The notes below the pieces were generated by a model. That model had not been told where the DNA came from, did no database searches, and saw nothing but the letters and a program-made list of their open reading frames with translations. Shown piece by piece: positions 50,216 through 60,722 of a stretch of DNA of 64,000 bases. The position numbers and the translations under genes were made by a program. Numbering within the stretch: position 1 is the first letter of the stretch; each line of letters opens with the position of its first letter. The stretch comes from Mantis religiosa (Eukaryota; Arthropoda; Insecta; Mantodea; Mantidae). The stretch is taken from NCBI GenBank assembly GCA_030765055.1, contig CM060958.1, forward strand, positions 3,531,063-3,595,062, read 5' to 3'.

Positions 50216-53200
50216 TCAACCGTCTTGACGTTATTGTCGATGTGGGAGCTTTGTACCGGGTACTAGTCTCCAGCGCTAGTAGTAGGTGTGCTAGATCAGG
50301 CAGCTCCAGTAATCTTCCCTGTGGCGTTGACGCGCGTAAGTGGCGTATACTTTCAACCGTCTTGACGTTGTTGTCGATGTGGGAGCTTTGTCCCGGATAC
50401 TAGTCTACAAAGCTAGTAGTAGGTGTGCTAGATCAGGCGGCCCCAGTAATCTTCCCTGTGGCGTTGACGCGCGTAAATGGCGTATACTTTCAACCGTCTT
50501 GACGTTATTGTCGATGTGGGAGCTTTGTACCGGGTACTAGTCTCCAGCGCTAGTAGTAGGTGTGCTAGATCAGGCGGCTCCAGTAATCTTCCCTGTGGCG
50601 TTGACTAGCGTAAGTGGCGTATACTTTCAACCGTCTTGACGTTGTTGTCGATGTGGGAGCTTTGTCCCGGATACTAGTCTACAAAGCTAGTAGTAGGTGT
50701 GCTAGGTCAGGCGGCCCCAGTAATCCTCCCTGTGGCGAGTACGCGCGTAAGTGGCGTATCTACTTTCAACTGTCTTGACGTTGTTGTCGATGAGCGGGGG
50801 GCTTTGTCCCGGGTACTAGTCTACAGAGCTAGTAGTAGGTGTGCTGGGTCAGGCGACACCATTAATCTTCCCTGTGGCGAGTACGCGCGTAAGTGGCGTA
50901 TCTACTTTCAACTGTCTTGACGTTGTTGTCGATGAGCGGGCGGCTTTGTCCCGGGTACTAGTCTACAGAGCTAGTAGTAGGTGTGCTGGGTCAGGCGGAC
51001 CCAGTAGTCTTCCCTGTGGCGTGGACGCGCGTAAGTGGCGTATCCACTATCAACCGTCTTGACGTTGTTGTCGATGTGGGAGCTTTGTCCCGGGTACTAG
51101 TCTCCAGAGCTAGTAGTAGGTGTGCTAGATCATCAGGCTTGACGTTGTTGTCGATGGGGGGGGGGGCTTTGTCCCGGGTACTAGTCTCCAGCGCTAGTAG
51201 TAGATGTGCTAGAGCAGCAGGCGGCCCCAGTAATCTTCCCTGTGACGTTGACGCGTTAGTGGCGTATCCACTATCAACCGTCTTGACGTTGTTGTCGATG
51301 GGGGGGGCGGCTTTGTCCCGGGTACTATTCTCCAGCGCTAGTAGTAGGTGTGCTAGACCAGGCGGCTCCAGTAATCTTCCCTGTGGCGTTGACGCGCGTA
51401 AGTGGCGTATACTTTCAACCGTCTTGACGTTGTTGTCGATGTGGGAGCTTTGTCCCGGGTACTAGTCTCCAGCGCTAGTAGTAGCTGTGCTAGATCAGGC
51501 GGCCCCAGTAATCTTCCCTGTGGCGTTGACGCGCGTAAGTGGCGTATACTTTCAACCGTCTCGACGTTGTCGATGTGGGAGCTTTGTCCCGGGTACTAGA
51601 CTACAAAGCTAGTAGTAGGTGTGCTAGATCAGGCGGCCCCAGTAATCTTACCTGTGGCGTTGACGCGCGTAAGTGGCGTATACTTTCAACCGTCTTGACG
51701 TTGTCGATGTGGGAGCTTTGTCCCGGGTACTAGTCTACAAAGCTAGTAGTAGGTGTGCTAGGTCAGGCGGCCCCAGTAGTCTTCCTTGTAGCGTTGACGC
51801 GCGTAAGTAGCGTATACTTTCAACCGTCTTTACGTCGTTGTCGATATGGGAGCTTTGTCCCGGGTACTAGTCTACAAAGCTAGTAGTAGGTGTGCTAGGT
51901 CAGGCGGCCCCAGTAATCCTCCCTGTGGCGAGTACGCGCGTAAGTGGCGTATCTACTTTCAACCGTCTTGACGTTGTTGTCGATGAGCGGGCGGCTTTGT
52001 CCCGAGTACTAGTCTACAGAGCTAGTAGTAGGTGTGCTGGGTCAGGCGGACCCAGTAGTCTTCCCTGTGGCGTGGACGCGCGTAAGTGGCGTATCCACTA
52101 TCAACCGTCTTGACGTTGTTGTCGATGTGGGAGCTTTGTCCCGGGTACTAGTCTCCAGAGCTAGTAGTAGGTGTGCTAGATCATCAGGCTTGACGTTGTT
52201 GTCGATGGGGGGGGGGCTTTGTCCCGGGTACTAGTCTCCAGCGCTAGTAGTAGATGTGCTAGAGCAGCAGGCGGCCCCAGTAATCTTCCCTGTGGCGTTG
52301 ACGCGCGTAAGTGGCGTATCCACTATCAACCGTCTTGACGTTGTTGTCGATGGGCGGGCGGCTTTGTCCCGGGTACTAGTCTCCAGCGCTAGTAGTAGGT
52401 GTGCTAGACCAGGCGGCTCCAGTAATCTTCCCTGTGGCGTTGACGCGCGTAAGTGGCGTATACTTTCAACCATCTTGACGTTGTTGTCGATGTGGGAGCT
52501 TTGTCCCGGGTACTAGCCTCCAGCGCTAGTAGTAGGTGTGCTAGGTCAGGCGGCCCCAGTAATCTTCCCTGTGGCGTTGACGCGCGTAAGTGGCGTATAC
52601 TTTCAACCGTCTTGACGTTATCGATGTGGGAGCTTTGTCCCGGGTACTAGTCTACAAAGCTAGTAGTAGGTGTGCTAGATCAGGCGGCCCCAGTATACTT
52701 CCCTGTGGCGTTGACGCGCGTAAGTGGCGTATACTTTCAACCGTCTTGACGTTGTAAATGTGGGAGCTTTGTCCCGGGTACTAGTCTACAAAGATAGTAG
52801 TAGGTGTTCTAGGTCAGGCGGCCCCAGTAGTCTTCCTTGTAGCGTTGACGCGCGTAAGTGGCGTATACTTTCAACCGTCTTGACGTCGTTGTCGATATGG
52901 GAGCTTTGTCCCGGGTACTAGTCTACAAAGCTAGTAGTAGGTGTGCTAGGTCAGGCGGCCCCAGTAATCCTCCCTGTGGCGAGTACGCGCGTAAGTGGCG
53001 TATCTACTTTCAACTGTCTTGACGTTGTTGTCGATGAGCGGGGGCTTTGTCCCGGGTACTAGTCTACAGAGCTAGTAGTAGGTGTGCTGGGTCAGGCGAC
53101 ACCATTAATCTTCCCTGTGGCGAGTACGCGCGTAAGTGGCGTATCTACTTTCAACCGTCTTGACGTTGTTGTCGATGAGCGGGCGGCTTTGTCCCGGGTA

Positions 53201-53928
53201 CTAGTCTACAGAGCTAGTAGTAGGTGTGCTGGGTCAGGCGGACCCAGTAGTCTTCCCTGTGGCGTGGACGCGCGTAAGTGGCGTATCCACTATCAACCGT
53301 CTTGACGTTGTTGTCGATGTGGAAGCTTTGTCCCGGGTACTGGTCTCCAGAGCTAGTAGTAGGTGTGCTAGATCATCAGGCTTGACGTTGTTGTCGATGG
53401 GGTGGGCTTTGTCCCGGGTACTGGTCTCCAGCGCTAGTAGTAGATGTGCTAGAGCAGCAGGCGGCCCCAGTAATCTTCCCTATGGCGTTGACGCGCGTAA
53501 GTGGCGTATCCACTATCAACCGTCTTGACGTTGTTGTCGATGGGGGGGCGGCTTTGTCCCGGGTACTAGTCTCCAGCGCTAGTAGTAGGTGTGCTAGACC
53601 AGGCGGCTCCAGTAATCTTCCCTGTGGCGTTGACGCGCGTAAGTGGCGTATACTTTCAACCGTCTTGACGTTGTTGTCGATGTGGGAGCTTTGTCCCGGG
53701 TACTAGTCTCCAGCGCTAGTAGTAGGTGTGCTAGATCAGGCGGCCCCAGTAATCTTCCCTGTGGTGTTGACGCGCGTAAGTGGCGTATACTTTCAACCGT
53801 CTTGACGTTGTCGATGTGGGAGCTTTGTCCCGGGTACTAGCCTACAAAGCTAGTAGTAGGTGTGCTAGGTCAGGCGGCCCCAGTAATCTTCCCTGTGGCG
53901 TTGACGCGCGTAAGTGGCGTATCCACTA
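50216..53928. repeat. 3,713-bp tandem duplication, left copy
   Basis: This segment of about 27 monomers is repeated immediately to the right at an offset of exactly 3,713. Many variants seen nowhere else in the window are shared by both copies. Examples are GTTGACTAGCG (about 50,602), TGTGACGTTGACGCGTTAG (about 51,242), GTACTATTCTCC, AGTAGCTGTGC, ACTAGACTACAAAG, GTCTTTACGTCG, CAGTATACTTCCC (about 52,692) and GACGTTGTAAATG. I found no difference at the positions I compared by eye, but I did not align every base. Confidence 0.93.
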
Positions 53929-56900
53929 TCAACCGTCTTGACGTTATTGTCGATGTGGGAGCTTTGTACCGGGTACTAGTCTCCAGCGCTAGTAGTAGGT
54001 GTGCTAGATCAGGCAGCTCCAGTAATCTTCCCTGTGGCGTTGACGCGCGTAAGTGGCGTATACTTTCAACCGTCTTGACGTTGTTGTCGATGTGGGAGCT
54101 TTGTCCCGGATACTAGTCTACAAAGCTAGTAGTAGGTGTGCTAGATCAGGCGGCCCCAGTAATCTTCCCTGTGGCGTTGACGCGCGTAAATGGCGTATAC
54201 TTTCAACCGTCTTGACGTTATTGTCGATGTGGGAGCTTTGTACCGGGTACTAGTCTCCAGCGCTAGTAGTAGGTGTGCTAGATCAGGCGGCTCCAGTAAT
54301 CTTCCCTGTGGCGTTGACTAGCGTAAGTGGCGTATACTTTCAACCGTCTTGACGTTGTTGTCGATGTGGGAGCTTTGTCCCGGATACTAGTCTACAAAGC
54401 TAGTAGTAGGTGTGCTAGGTCAGGCGGCCCCAGTAATCCTCCCTGTGGCGAGTACGCGCGTAAGTGGCGTATCTACTTTCAACTGTCTTGACGTTGTTGT
54501 CGATGAGCGGGGGGCTTTGTCCCGGGTACTAGTCTACAGAGCTAGTAGTAGGTGTGCTGGGTCAGGCGACACCATTAATCTTCCCTGTGGCGAGTACGCG
54601 CGTAAGTGGCGTATCTACTTTCAACTGTCTTGACGTTGTTGTCGATGAGCGGGCGGCTTTGTCCCGGGTACTAGTCTACAGAGCTAGTAGTAGGTGTGCT
54701 GGGTCAGGCGGACCCAGTAGTCTTCCCTGTGGCGTGGACGCGCGTAAGTGGCGTATCCACTATCAACCGTCTTGACGTTGTTGTCGATGTGGGAGCTTTG
54801 TCCCGGGTACTAGTCTCCAGAGCTAGTAGTAGGTGTGCTAGATCATCAGGCTTGACGTTGTTGTCGATGGGGGGGGGGGCTTTGTCCCGGGTACTAGTCT
54901 CCAGCGCTAGTAGTAGATGTGCTAGAGCAGCAGGCGGCCCCAGTAATCTTCCCTGTGACGTTGACGCGTTAGTGGCGTATCCACTATCAACCGTCTTGAC
55001 GTTGTTGTCGATGGGGGGGGCGGCTTTGTCCCGGGTACTATTCTCCAGCGCTAGTAGTAGGTGTGCTAGACCAGGCGGCTCCAGTAATCTTCCCTGTGGC
55101 GTTGACGCGCGTAAGTGGCGTATACTTTCAACCGTCTTGACGTTGTTGTCGATGTGGGAGCTTTGTCCCGGGTACTAGTCTCCAGCGCTAGTAGTAGCTG
55201 TGCTAGATCAGGCGGCCCCAGTAATCTTCCCTGTGGCGTTGACGCGCGTAAGTGGCGTATACTTTCAACCGTCTCGACGTTGTCGATGTGGGAGCTTTGT
55301 CCCGGGTACTAGACTACAAAGCTAGTAGTAGGTGTGCTAGATCAGGCGGCCCCAGTAATCTTACCTGTGGCGTTGACGCGCGTAAGTGGCGTATACTTTC
55401 AACCGTCTTGACGTTGTCGATGTGGGAGCTTTGTCCCGGGTACTAGTCTACAAAGCTAGTAGTAGGTGTGCTAGGTCAGGCGGCCCCAGTAGTCTTCCTT
55501 GTAGCGTTGACGCGCGTAAGTAGCGTATACTTTCAACCGTCTTTACGTCGTTGTCGATATGGGAGCTTTGTCCCGGGTACTAGTCTACAAAGCTAGTAGT
55601 AGGTGTGCTAGGTCAGGCGGCCCCAGTAATCCTCCCTGTGGCGAGTACGCGCGTAAGTGGCGTATCTACTTTCAACCGTCTTGACGTTGTTGTCGATGAG
55701 CGGGCGGCTTTGTCCCGAGTACTAGTCTACAGAGCTAGTAGTAGGTGTGCTGGGTCAGGCGGACCCAGTAGTCTTCCCTGTGGCGTGGACGCGCGTAAGT
55801 GGCGTATCCACTATCAACCGTCTTGACGTTGTTGTCGATGTGGGAGCTTTGTCCCGGGTACTAGTCTCCAGAGCTAGTAGTAGGTGTGCTAGATCATCAG
55901 GCTTGACGTTGTTGTCGATGGGGGGGGGGCTTTGTCCCGGGTACTAGTCTCCAGCGCTAGTAGTAGATGTGCTAGAGCAGCAGGCGGCCCCAGTAATCTT
56001 CCCTGTGGCGTTGACGCGCGTAAGTGGCGTATCCACTATCAACCGTCTTGACGTTGTTGTCGATGGGCGGGCGGCTTTGTCCCGGGTACTAGTCTCCAGC
56101 GCTAGTAGTAGGTGTGCTAGACCAGGCGGCTCCAGTAATCTTCCCTGTGGCGTTGACGCGCGTAAGTGGCGTATACTTTCAACCATCTTGACGTTGTTGT
56201 CGATGTGGGAGCTTTGTCCCGGGTACTAGCCTCCAGCGCTAGTAGTAGGTGTGCTAGGTCAGGCGGCCCCAGTAATCTTCCCTGTGGCGTTGACGCGCGT
56301 AAGTGGCGTATACTTTCAACCGTCTTGACGTTATCGATGTGGGAGCTTTGTCCCGGGTACTAGTCTACAAAGCTAGTAGTAGGTGTGCTAGATCAGGCGG
56401 CCCCAGTATACTTCCCTGTGGCGTTGACGCGCGTAAGTGGCGTATACTTTCAACCGTCTTGACGTTGTAAATGTGGGAGCTTTGTCCCGGGTACTAGTCT
56501 ACAAAGATAGTAGTAGGTGTTCTAGGTCAGGCGGCCCCAGTAGTCTTCCTTGTAGCGTTGACGCGCGTAAGTGGCGTATACTTTCAACCGTCTTGACGTC
56601 GTTGTCGATATGGGAGCTTTGTCCCGGGTACTAGTCTACAAAGCTAGTAGTAGGTGTGCTAGGTCAGGCGGCCCCAGTAATCCTCCCTGTGGCGAGTACG
56701 CGCGTAAGTGGCGTATCTACTTTCAACTGTCTTGACGTTGTTGTCGATGAGCGGGGGCTTTGTCCCGGGTACTAGTCTACAGAGCTAGTAGTAGGTGTGC
56801 TGGGTCAGGCGACACCATTAATCTTCCCTGTGGCGAGTACGCGCGTAAGTGGCGTATCTACTTTCAACCGTCTTGACGTTGTTGTCGATGAGCGGGCGGC

Positions 56901-57641
56901 TTTGTCCCGGGTACTAGTCTACAGAGCTAGTAGTAGGTGTGCTGGGTCAGGCGGACCCAGTAGTCTTCCCTGTGGCGTGGACGCGCGTAAGTGGCGTATC
57001 CACTATCAACCGTCTTGACGTTGTTGTCGATGTGGAAGCTTTGTCCCGGGTACTGGTCTCCAGAGCTAGTAGTAGGTGTGCTAGATCATCAGGCTTGACG
57101 TTGTTGTCGATGGGGTGGGCTTTGTCCCGGGTACTGGTCTCCAGCGCTAGTAGTAGATGTGCTAGAGCAGCAGGCGGCCCCAGTAATCTTCCCTATGGCG
57201 TTGACGCGCGTAAGTGGCGTATCCACTATCAACCGTCTTGACGTTGTTGTCGATGGGGGGGCGGCTTTGTCCCGGGTACTAGTCTCCAGCGCTAGTAGTA
57301 GGTGTGCTAGACCAGGCGGCTCCAGTAATCTTCCCTGTGGCGTTGACGCGCGTAAGTGGCGTATACTTTCAACCGTCTTGACGTTGTTGTCGATGTGGGA
57401 GCTTTGTCCCGGGTACTAGTCTCCAGCGCTAGTAGTAGGTGTGCTAGATCAGGCGGCCCCAGTAATCTTCCCTGTGGTGTTGACGCGCGTAAGTGGCGTA
57501 TACTTTCAACCGTCTTGACGTTGTCGATGTGGGAGCTTTGTCCCGGGTACTAGCCTACAAAGCTAGTAGTAGGTGTGCTAGGTCAGGCGGCCCCAGTAAT
57601 CTTCCCTGTGGCGTTGACGCGCGTAAGTGGCGTATCCACTA
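53929..57641. repeat. 3,713-bp tandem duplication, right copy
   Basis: This is the right-hand copy of the preceding segment. The junction lies in the shared TCAACCGTCTTGACGTT stretch at 53,929. There a monomer that begins in the GTATCCACTATCAACC class continues as the GTTATTGTCGATGTGGG class, which creates a hybrid unit. The copy ends at 57,642, where the sequence changes from GTTATTGTC to GTTGTTGTCGATGGGG. Breakpoints inside identical monomer sequence fit unequal homologous exchange; an assembly duplication would look the same. Confidence 0.92.
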
Positions 57642-58787
57642 TCAACCGTCTTGACGTTGTTGTCGATGGGGGGGCGGCTTTGTCCCGGGTACTAGTCTAC
57701 AAAGCTAGTAGGTGTGCTAGGTCAGGCGGCCCCAGTTATCTTCCCTGTGGCGTTGACGCGCGTAAGTGGCGTATACTTTCAACCGTCTTGACGTTATTGT
57801 CGATGTGGGAGCTTTGTACCGGGTACTAGTCTACAAAGCTAGTAGTAGGTGTGCTAGATCAGGCGGCCCCAGTAATCTTCCCTGTGGCGTTGACGCGCGT
57901 AAGTGGCGTATACTTTCAAGCGTCTTGACGTTGTTGTCGATATGGGAGCTTTGTCCCGGGTACTAGTCTACAAAGCTAGTAGTAGGTTTGCTAGGTCAGG
58001 CGGCCCCAGTAGTCTTCCCTGTGGCGTTGACGCGCGTAAGTGGCGTATACTTTCAACCGTCTTGACGTTGTTGTCGATATGGGAGCTTTGTCCCGGGTAC
58101 TAGTCTACAAAGCTAGTAGTAGGTGTGCTAGGTCAGGCGGCCCCAGTAATCTTCCCTGTGGCGTTGACGCGCGTAAGTGGCGTATACTTTCAACCGTCTT
58201 GACGTTGTTGTCGATGGCGGGGCGGCTTTGTCCCGGGTACTAGTCTACAGAGCTAGTAGTAGGTGTGCTAGGTCAGGCGGCCTCAGTAGTCTTCCCTGTG
58301 GCGAGTACGCGCGTAAGTGGCGTATCTACTTTCAACCGTCTTGACGTTGTTGTCGATGAGCGGGGGGCTTTGTCCCGGGTACTAGTCTACAGAGCTAGTA
58401 GTAGGTGTGCTAGGTCAGGCGGCCTCAGCAGTCTTCCCTGTGGCGAGTACGCGCGTAAGTGGCGTATCTACTTTCAACCGTCTTGACGTTGTCGATGAGC
58501 GGGGGGCTTTGTCCCGGGTACTAGTCTACAGAGCTAGTAGTAGGTGTGCTGGGTCAGGCGACCCCATTAGTCTTCCCTGTGGCGAGTACGCGCGTAAGTG
58601 GCGTATCTACTTTCAACCGTCTTGACGTTGTTGTCGATGAGCGGGCGGCTTTGTCCCGGGTACTAGTCTACAGAGCTAGTAGTAGGTGTGCTGGGTCAGG
58701 CGGCCTCAGTAGTCTTCCCTATGGCGTTGACGCGCGTAAGTGGCGTACCCACTCTCAACCGTTTTGACGTTTTCGATGGGATGTGGG

Positions 58788-58868
58788 CTTTTAGACTCAA
58801 GGTATTGCCCCAAGGAAAAGCCCCTATCGTTCTCGGAGTGTTTGAACTTTCGGTTAGACCGCGCAGAG
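58788..58868 (+). repeat. Right flank of the array, shared with the solo monomer
   Basis: The sequence TTTTAGACTCAAGGTAT through CGGTTAGACC lies directly after the last array monomer. A diverged version lies directly after the solitary monomer at 61,867-61,935 (TTTTAGACTCAAGGTAT, then CGGGTAGACC). It is not part of the tandem unit. It therefore marks sequence that adjoined the ancestral monomer before amplification, or that was duplicated with it. Confidence 0.8.
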
Positions 58869-58869
58869 A

Positions 58870-58923
58870 ATTTTATATAAATGCTCACCACAAATTCCAC
58901 ATGAGGTGGCCTCGGATCGAACC
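58870..58923 (-). mobile_element. SINE2, 3' portion (tRNA-derived, split by SINE1)
   Basis: On the minus strand this reads GGTTCGATCC (B box), then GAGGCCACC and GGAATTTGTGGTGAG. It parallels the B box and following body of SINE1 (GGTTCGATCCC, CAGGCGACC, GAGATTTGTGGTGGA). It is the downstream part of a minus-strand SINE whose head lies at 59,177-59,235. The 3' end is short or truncated (ends near ATTTATATAAAATTC). Confidence 0.65.
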
Positions 58924-59176
58924 TGGCCACGCCGTGGCTCAGTGGTTAGACCGCTTGGCTCTCACCAAGGTGGCCCGGGTTCGATCCCAGGCGACCGCAA
59001 AGTGAGATTTGTGGTGGACAACACGACGTTGGGGCGGGTTTTCTCCGGGACCTCCGGTTCCCCCGCCATCTCATTCCACCGGTGCTCCATCTTCATCTCA
59101 TGTACCATTAGTGTCACCGCCTGCGGTGCCGTATGTAGTAAAAGCGGGCGTTAAACACTACACATTTCATTTTATT
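58924..59176 (+). mobile_element. SINE1, tRNA-derived, inserted into SINE2
   Basis: About 250 bp. The RNA polymerase III A box TGGCTCAGTGG (58,935-58,945) and B box GGTTCGATCCC (58,978-58,988) are near consensus, 32 bp apart. The arms are tRNA-like but imperfect: the anticodon-like loop is six bases and the T stem has a mismatch, so it is not a functional tRNA. The body includes GGGTTTTCTCCGGG and CTCCGGTTCCCCC (59,036-59,066), a motif of the kind found in invertebrate SINE central domains (recollection only). The end is CACATTTCATTTTATT. Flanking GGATCGAACC at 58,914-58,923 and 59,177-59,186 is an apparent target duplication lying in SINE2's B box. Confidence 0.8.
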
Positions 59177-59235
59177 GGATCGAACCCGGGCCGCTTTGGC
59201 GAGAGTCGAATGGTCTAGCCACTCGGGCAGCACAT
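59177..59235 (-). mobile_element. SINE2, tRNA-like head (other half of the split element)
   Basis: The minus strand reads from about 59,235: an A box TGCCCGAGTGG (59,219-59,229), GGCTAGACC, a CTCTCGCCAA arm, then GGTTCGATCC at the junction with SINE1. It resembles SINE1's head base for base in many positions, so both belong to one family. Joined conceptually with 58,870-58,923 it makes one minus-strand SINE interrupted at its B box. Confidence 0.72.
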
Positions 59236-59388
59236 TAGCACCATTTGACAGTGCATGTTTTTTCAATTGTTAGTGCATATATTTCTTAACACTAGTTATG
59301 TACAATCAGTACGTGCTTGTGCTGGTCCAGCAGTCACGTGTTTTTCTCTCTATCATCGGCTAATATAAGTTTTAAATTTGGATATATA
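59236..59388. other. AT-rich spacer, nothing recognised
   Basis: 153 bases between SINE2 and the Penelope-like remnant. I see no repeat unit, coding segment or RNA signal here. Confidence 0.6.
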
Positions 59389-59458
59389 CAAATATAGCAA
59401 TTTGTAACTTAGAACTTCACTTATCTTATATAAGACATGATGATATTGTTCCTATAAA

Positions 59459-59512
59459 TTGTCCGGGATCACGATTTTATGTTAACTTTGACATATCCTC
59501 AGCCGGAAACAA
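59459..59512 (-). ncRNA. Hammerhead-ribozyme-like motif, left arm
   Basis: On the minus strand: stem I halves TTGT-TT-CCGG and CCGGACAA; core CTGAGGA (59,502-59,496, fits CUGANGA); stem II TATG paired with CATA around a 10-base loop; then AAA where the core should be GAAA (the G is missing); a tiny stem III ATC/GAT with a two-base loop; and C before the predicted cleavage point. The minimal stem III is typical of hammerheads in Penelope-like elements. The missing core G predicts an inactive copy. Confidence 0.6.
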
Positions 59513-59614
59513 AGCTGTCGTCATCGTTAACAACGCTAGATGTTGATATCTTCTTGTTAGTATTACCAAAATATGAAAATAAAACAAATTTAAAAACAGA
59601 ATCGAGTGCTTGTA

Positions 59615-59824
59615 TTTCAAATTCATTACGCGATGTTTGTTTTTTAAAGTAAATATCTTTTCCCAAATAATTAAATCTATCAGACCATTTAATTTAACTT
59701 CTGGATTTGCTTCATGGTTAAATGACCAAAAATGATCTGCTACGGCCGATTTATCCGTTTGTTTATACTTAATGTTAGGAAAATGTTCTTTCGTTCTAGT
59801 TTCTAAATTGTTTTGTCTTTCCAA
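59615..59824 (-). pseudogene. GIY-YIG endonuclease C-terminal fragment (Penelope-like)
   Basis: An open segment of about 70 codons with the pattern LETRTKEHF, then DKSAVADHFW, NHEANPE and IWEKIFTLKNKHRVMN. The R-x-KEH, K-S-A-V-A-x-H, x-H and WE-x-IF spacing is that of the C-terminal half of GIY-YIG domains in Penelope-like polyproteins, as I remember them. The GIY-YIG motif itself and the reverse transcriptase are missing upstream, where the frame meets stops near 59,830. The open frame continues into the arm to 59,477, but that part is noncoding repeat. Not expected to be functional. Confidence 0.55.
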
Positions 59825-60004
59825 TATTAACTTTAGTTCCTCAAAACAAACATAGTATTAAAAATGTATTGCATTTCTCTAAAAAAAAAGATAAAATGTC
59901 TAATAATAAAAAATCTGGTATGTATCAGTTTTGTTTTTAACTTTATTTAAATTTCAGATTTTGGTAGTACTAACAAGAACATATTAACATCTAGGGTTCG
60001 TTTG

Positions 60005-60059
60005 TTGTTTCCGACTGAGGATGTGTAAAAGTTCTATATGAAATGTCGATTCCGGACAA
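60005..60059 (+). ncRNA. Hammerhead-ribozyme-like motif, right arm
   Basis: On the plus strand: stem I TTGT-TT-CCGA with CCGGACAA (one mismatch next to the core); CTGAGGA at 60,015-60,021; a weak stem II TGTG/TATA with two wobbles and one unpaired T; intact GAAA at 60,040-60,043; stem III AT/AT with a G:G mismatch beyond; and T at the cleavage position. Each arm preserves what the other has lost, so the two together define the ancestral motif. Activity of this copy is doubtful. Confidence 0.6.
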
Positions 60060-60116
60060 TTTATAATTATCATTTATCAGATAAATGAAGATTTAAGTAA
60101 CAAATTGTTATATTTG

Positions 60117-60241
60117 TTTTTTTTTTTATGTTAATAGCTTCATATTTTACGTATCAAATTTGGAATTTGTCTTCGGCAAAGAACACGTCGATCTCAGGCA
60201 AGTTTCCTAAGTACTCCTACTTTTATTCCATCACTGTTTAT
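60117..60241. other. Spacer, nothing recognised
   Basis: AT-rich sequence with a T-run following the Penelope-like arm. No coding or structured signal is evident. Confidence 0.55.
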
Positions 60242-60280
60242 ACGAGGTGTGTTCAGGACTAGGACCAGATAGGAACTTCT

Positions 60281-60281
<1 letters not shown>

Positions 60282-60314
<33 letters not shown>
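60282..60314 (+). repeat. Poly(T) tract of 33 inside the mariner inverted repeat
   Basis: 33 consecutive T at the position where the opposite arm has only nine A. The tract has expanded in the left arm by slippage or has been misjudged in assembly. Confidence 0.9.
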
Positions 60315-60315
<1 letters not shown>

Positions 60316-60544
60316 TTAAATGCACGTGGACTCTTTGTGAATGCGTGACAGATGGCAGCACTGTACAGTGCATACAACCATATGTCTGTTTTTGATACTT
60401 AAAATGGCGACATTTTCATTTTAAGTACATCGTTTTCTCCATTTTCGTGGTGTGACATCGCCAGTTGAGTGAGGCATGTGTTCCTGGGTGTGACAGTCAC
60501 GGCCTTACACCAGCCGGTCTAGCGACATGATCCAGCGAGTGAAT

Positions 60545-60722
60545 GTTGTTTAGGAGGATCACCGATTGAACGATGCAGACGTTTCTGTGCGATGTGTGCA
60601 CACAATCTTGTATGAAGATCTGAAACTGCGAAAAGTGTCTTTCAAGTGGATGCCACGAATGCTGGCGGATGATCAAAAGGCTGTGCGCGTAGCAAATTGT
60701 CAGACGATGTTGAGGTGTGATG
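60545..60722 (+). pseudogene. Mariner transposase fragment
   Basis: About 50 codons with the second helix-turn-helix region of mariner transposases: VHTILYEDLKLRKVS, then KWMPRMLADDQKAVRV. The match to the LRKVSxxWVPRML signature is strong by memory. The first helix-turn-helix is degenerate upstream. The DD34D catalytic region is absent: after CQTMLRCDDG the frame runs straight into the right inverted repeat. Nonfunctional. Confidence 0.85.

Larger units (their letters stand above)
42735..58787. repeat. Satellite array, right segment and right edge
   Basis: The same satellite resumes in register immediately after the retrotransposon and runs to about 58,787. Monomer classes and order match the left segment. 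The last 1 kb (about 57.7-58.8 kb) is visibly more diverged: units there carry GGCCTCAGTAGTC or GGCCTCAGCAGTC in place of GGCCCCAGTAATC. The final unit has an eroded end (GTTTTGACGTTTTCGATGGG) before passing into unique DNA. Divergent edge units are expected where homogenisation by unequal exchange fails. After removing the 5.5-kb insertion the whole array in this window is about 53 kb, or roughly 390 units (my arithmetic, not a count). Confidence 0.97.
59389..60116 (-). mobile_element. Penelope-like element remnant with inverted terminal arms
   Basis: The left arm (59,389-about 59,602) and right arm (about 59,931-60,116) are diverged inverted copies of each other. Both share CAAATATA(G/A)CAATTTGTTACTT, AAATTGTCCGG, CCTCAG(C/T)CGGAAACAA, CTAGATGTT(G/A)ATAT and CTTGTTAGTA(T/C)TACCAAAAT (left-arm orientation). 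Between them, on the minus strand, is the end of a coding region resembling the GIY-YIG endonuclease of Penelope-like retroelements. These elements are known for terminal repeats in direct or inverted arrangement carrying hammerhead ribozymes, and both arms carry such a motif. The element is truncated and lacks the reverse transcriptase. Assignment rests on the protein pattern plus the ribozymes; a foldback DNA element is the alternative. Confidence 0.65.

Noticed and set aside
58931..58996. Functional tRNA gene at 58.93 kb
   Set aside because: A and B boxes are good, but the anticodon-like loop has six bases, the T stem is mismatched, the acceptor ends do not pair, and a SINE body follows.
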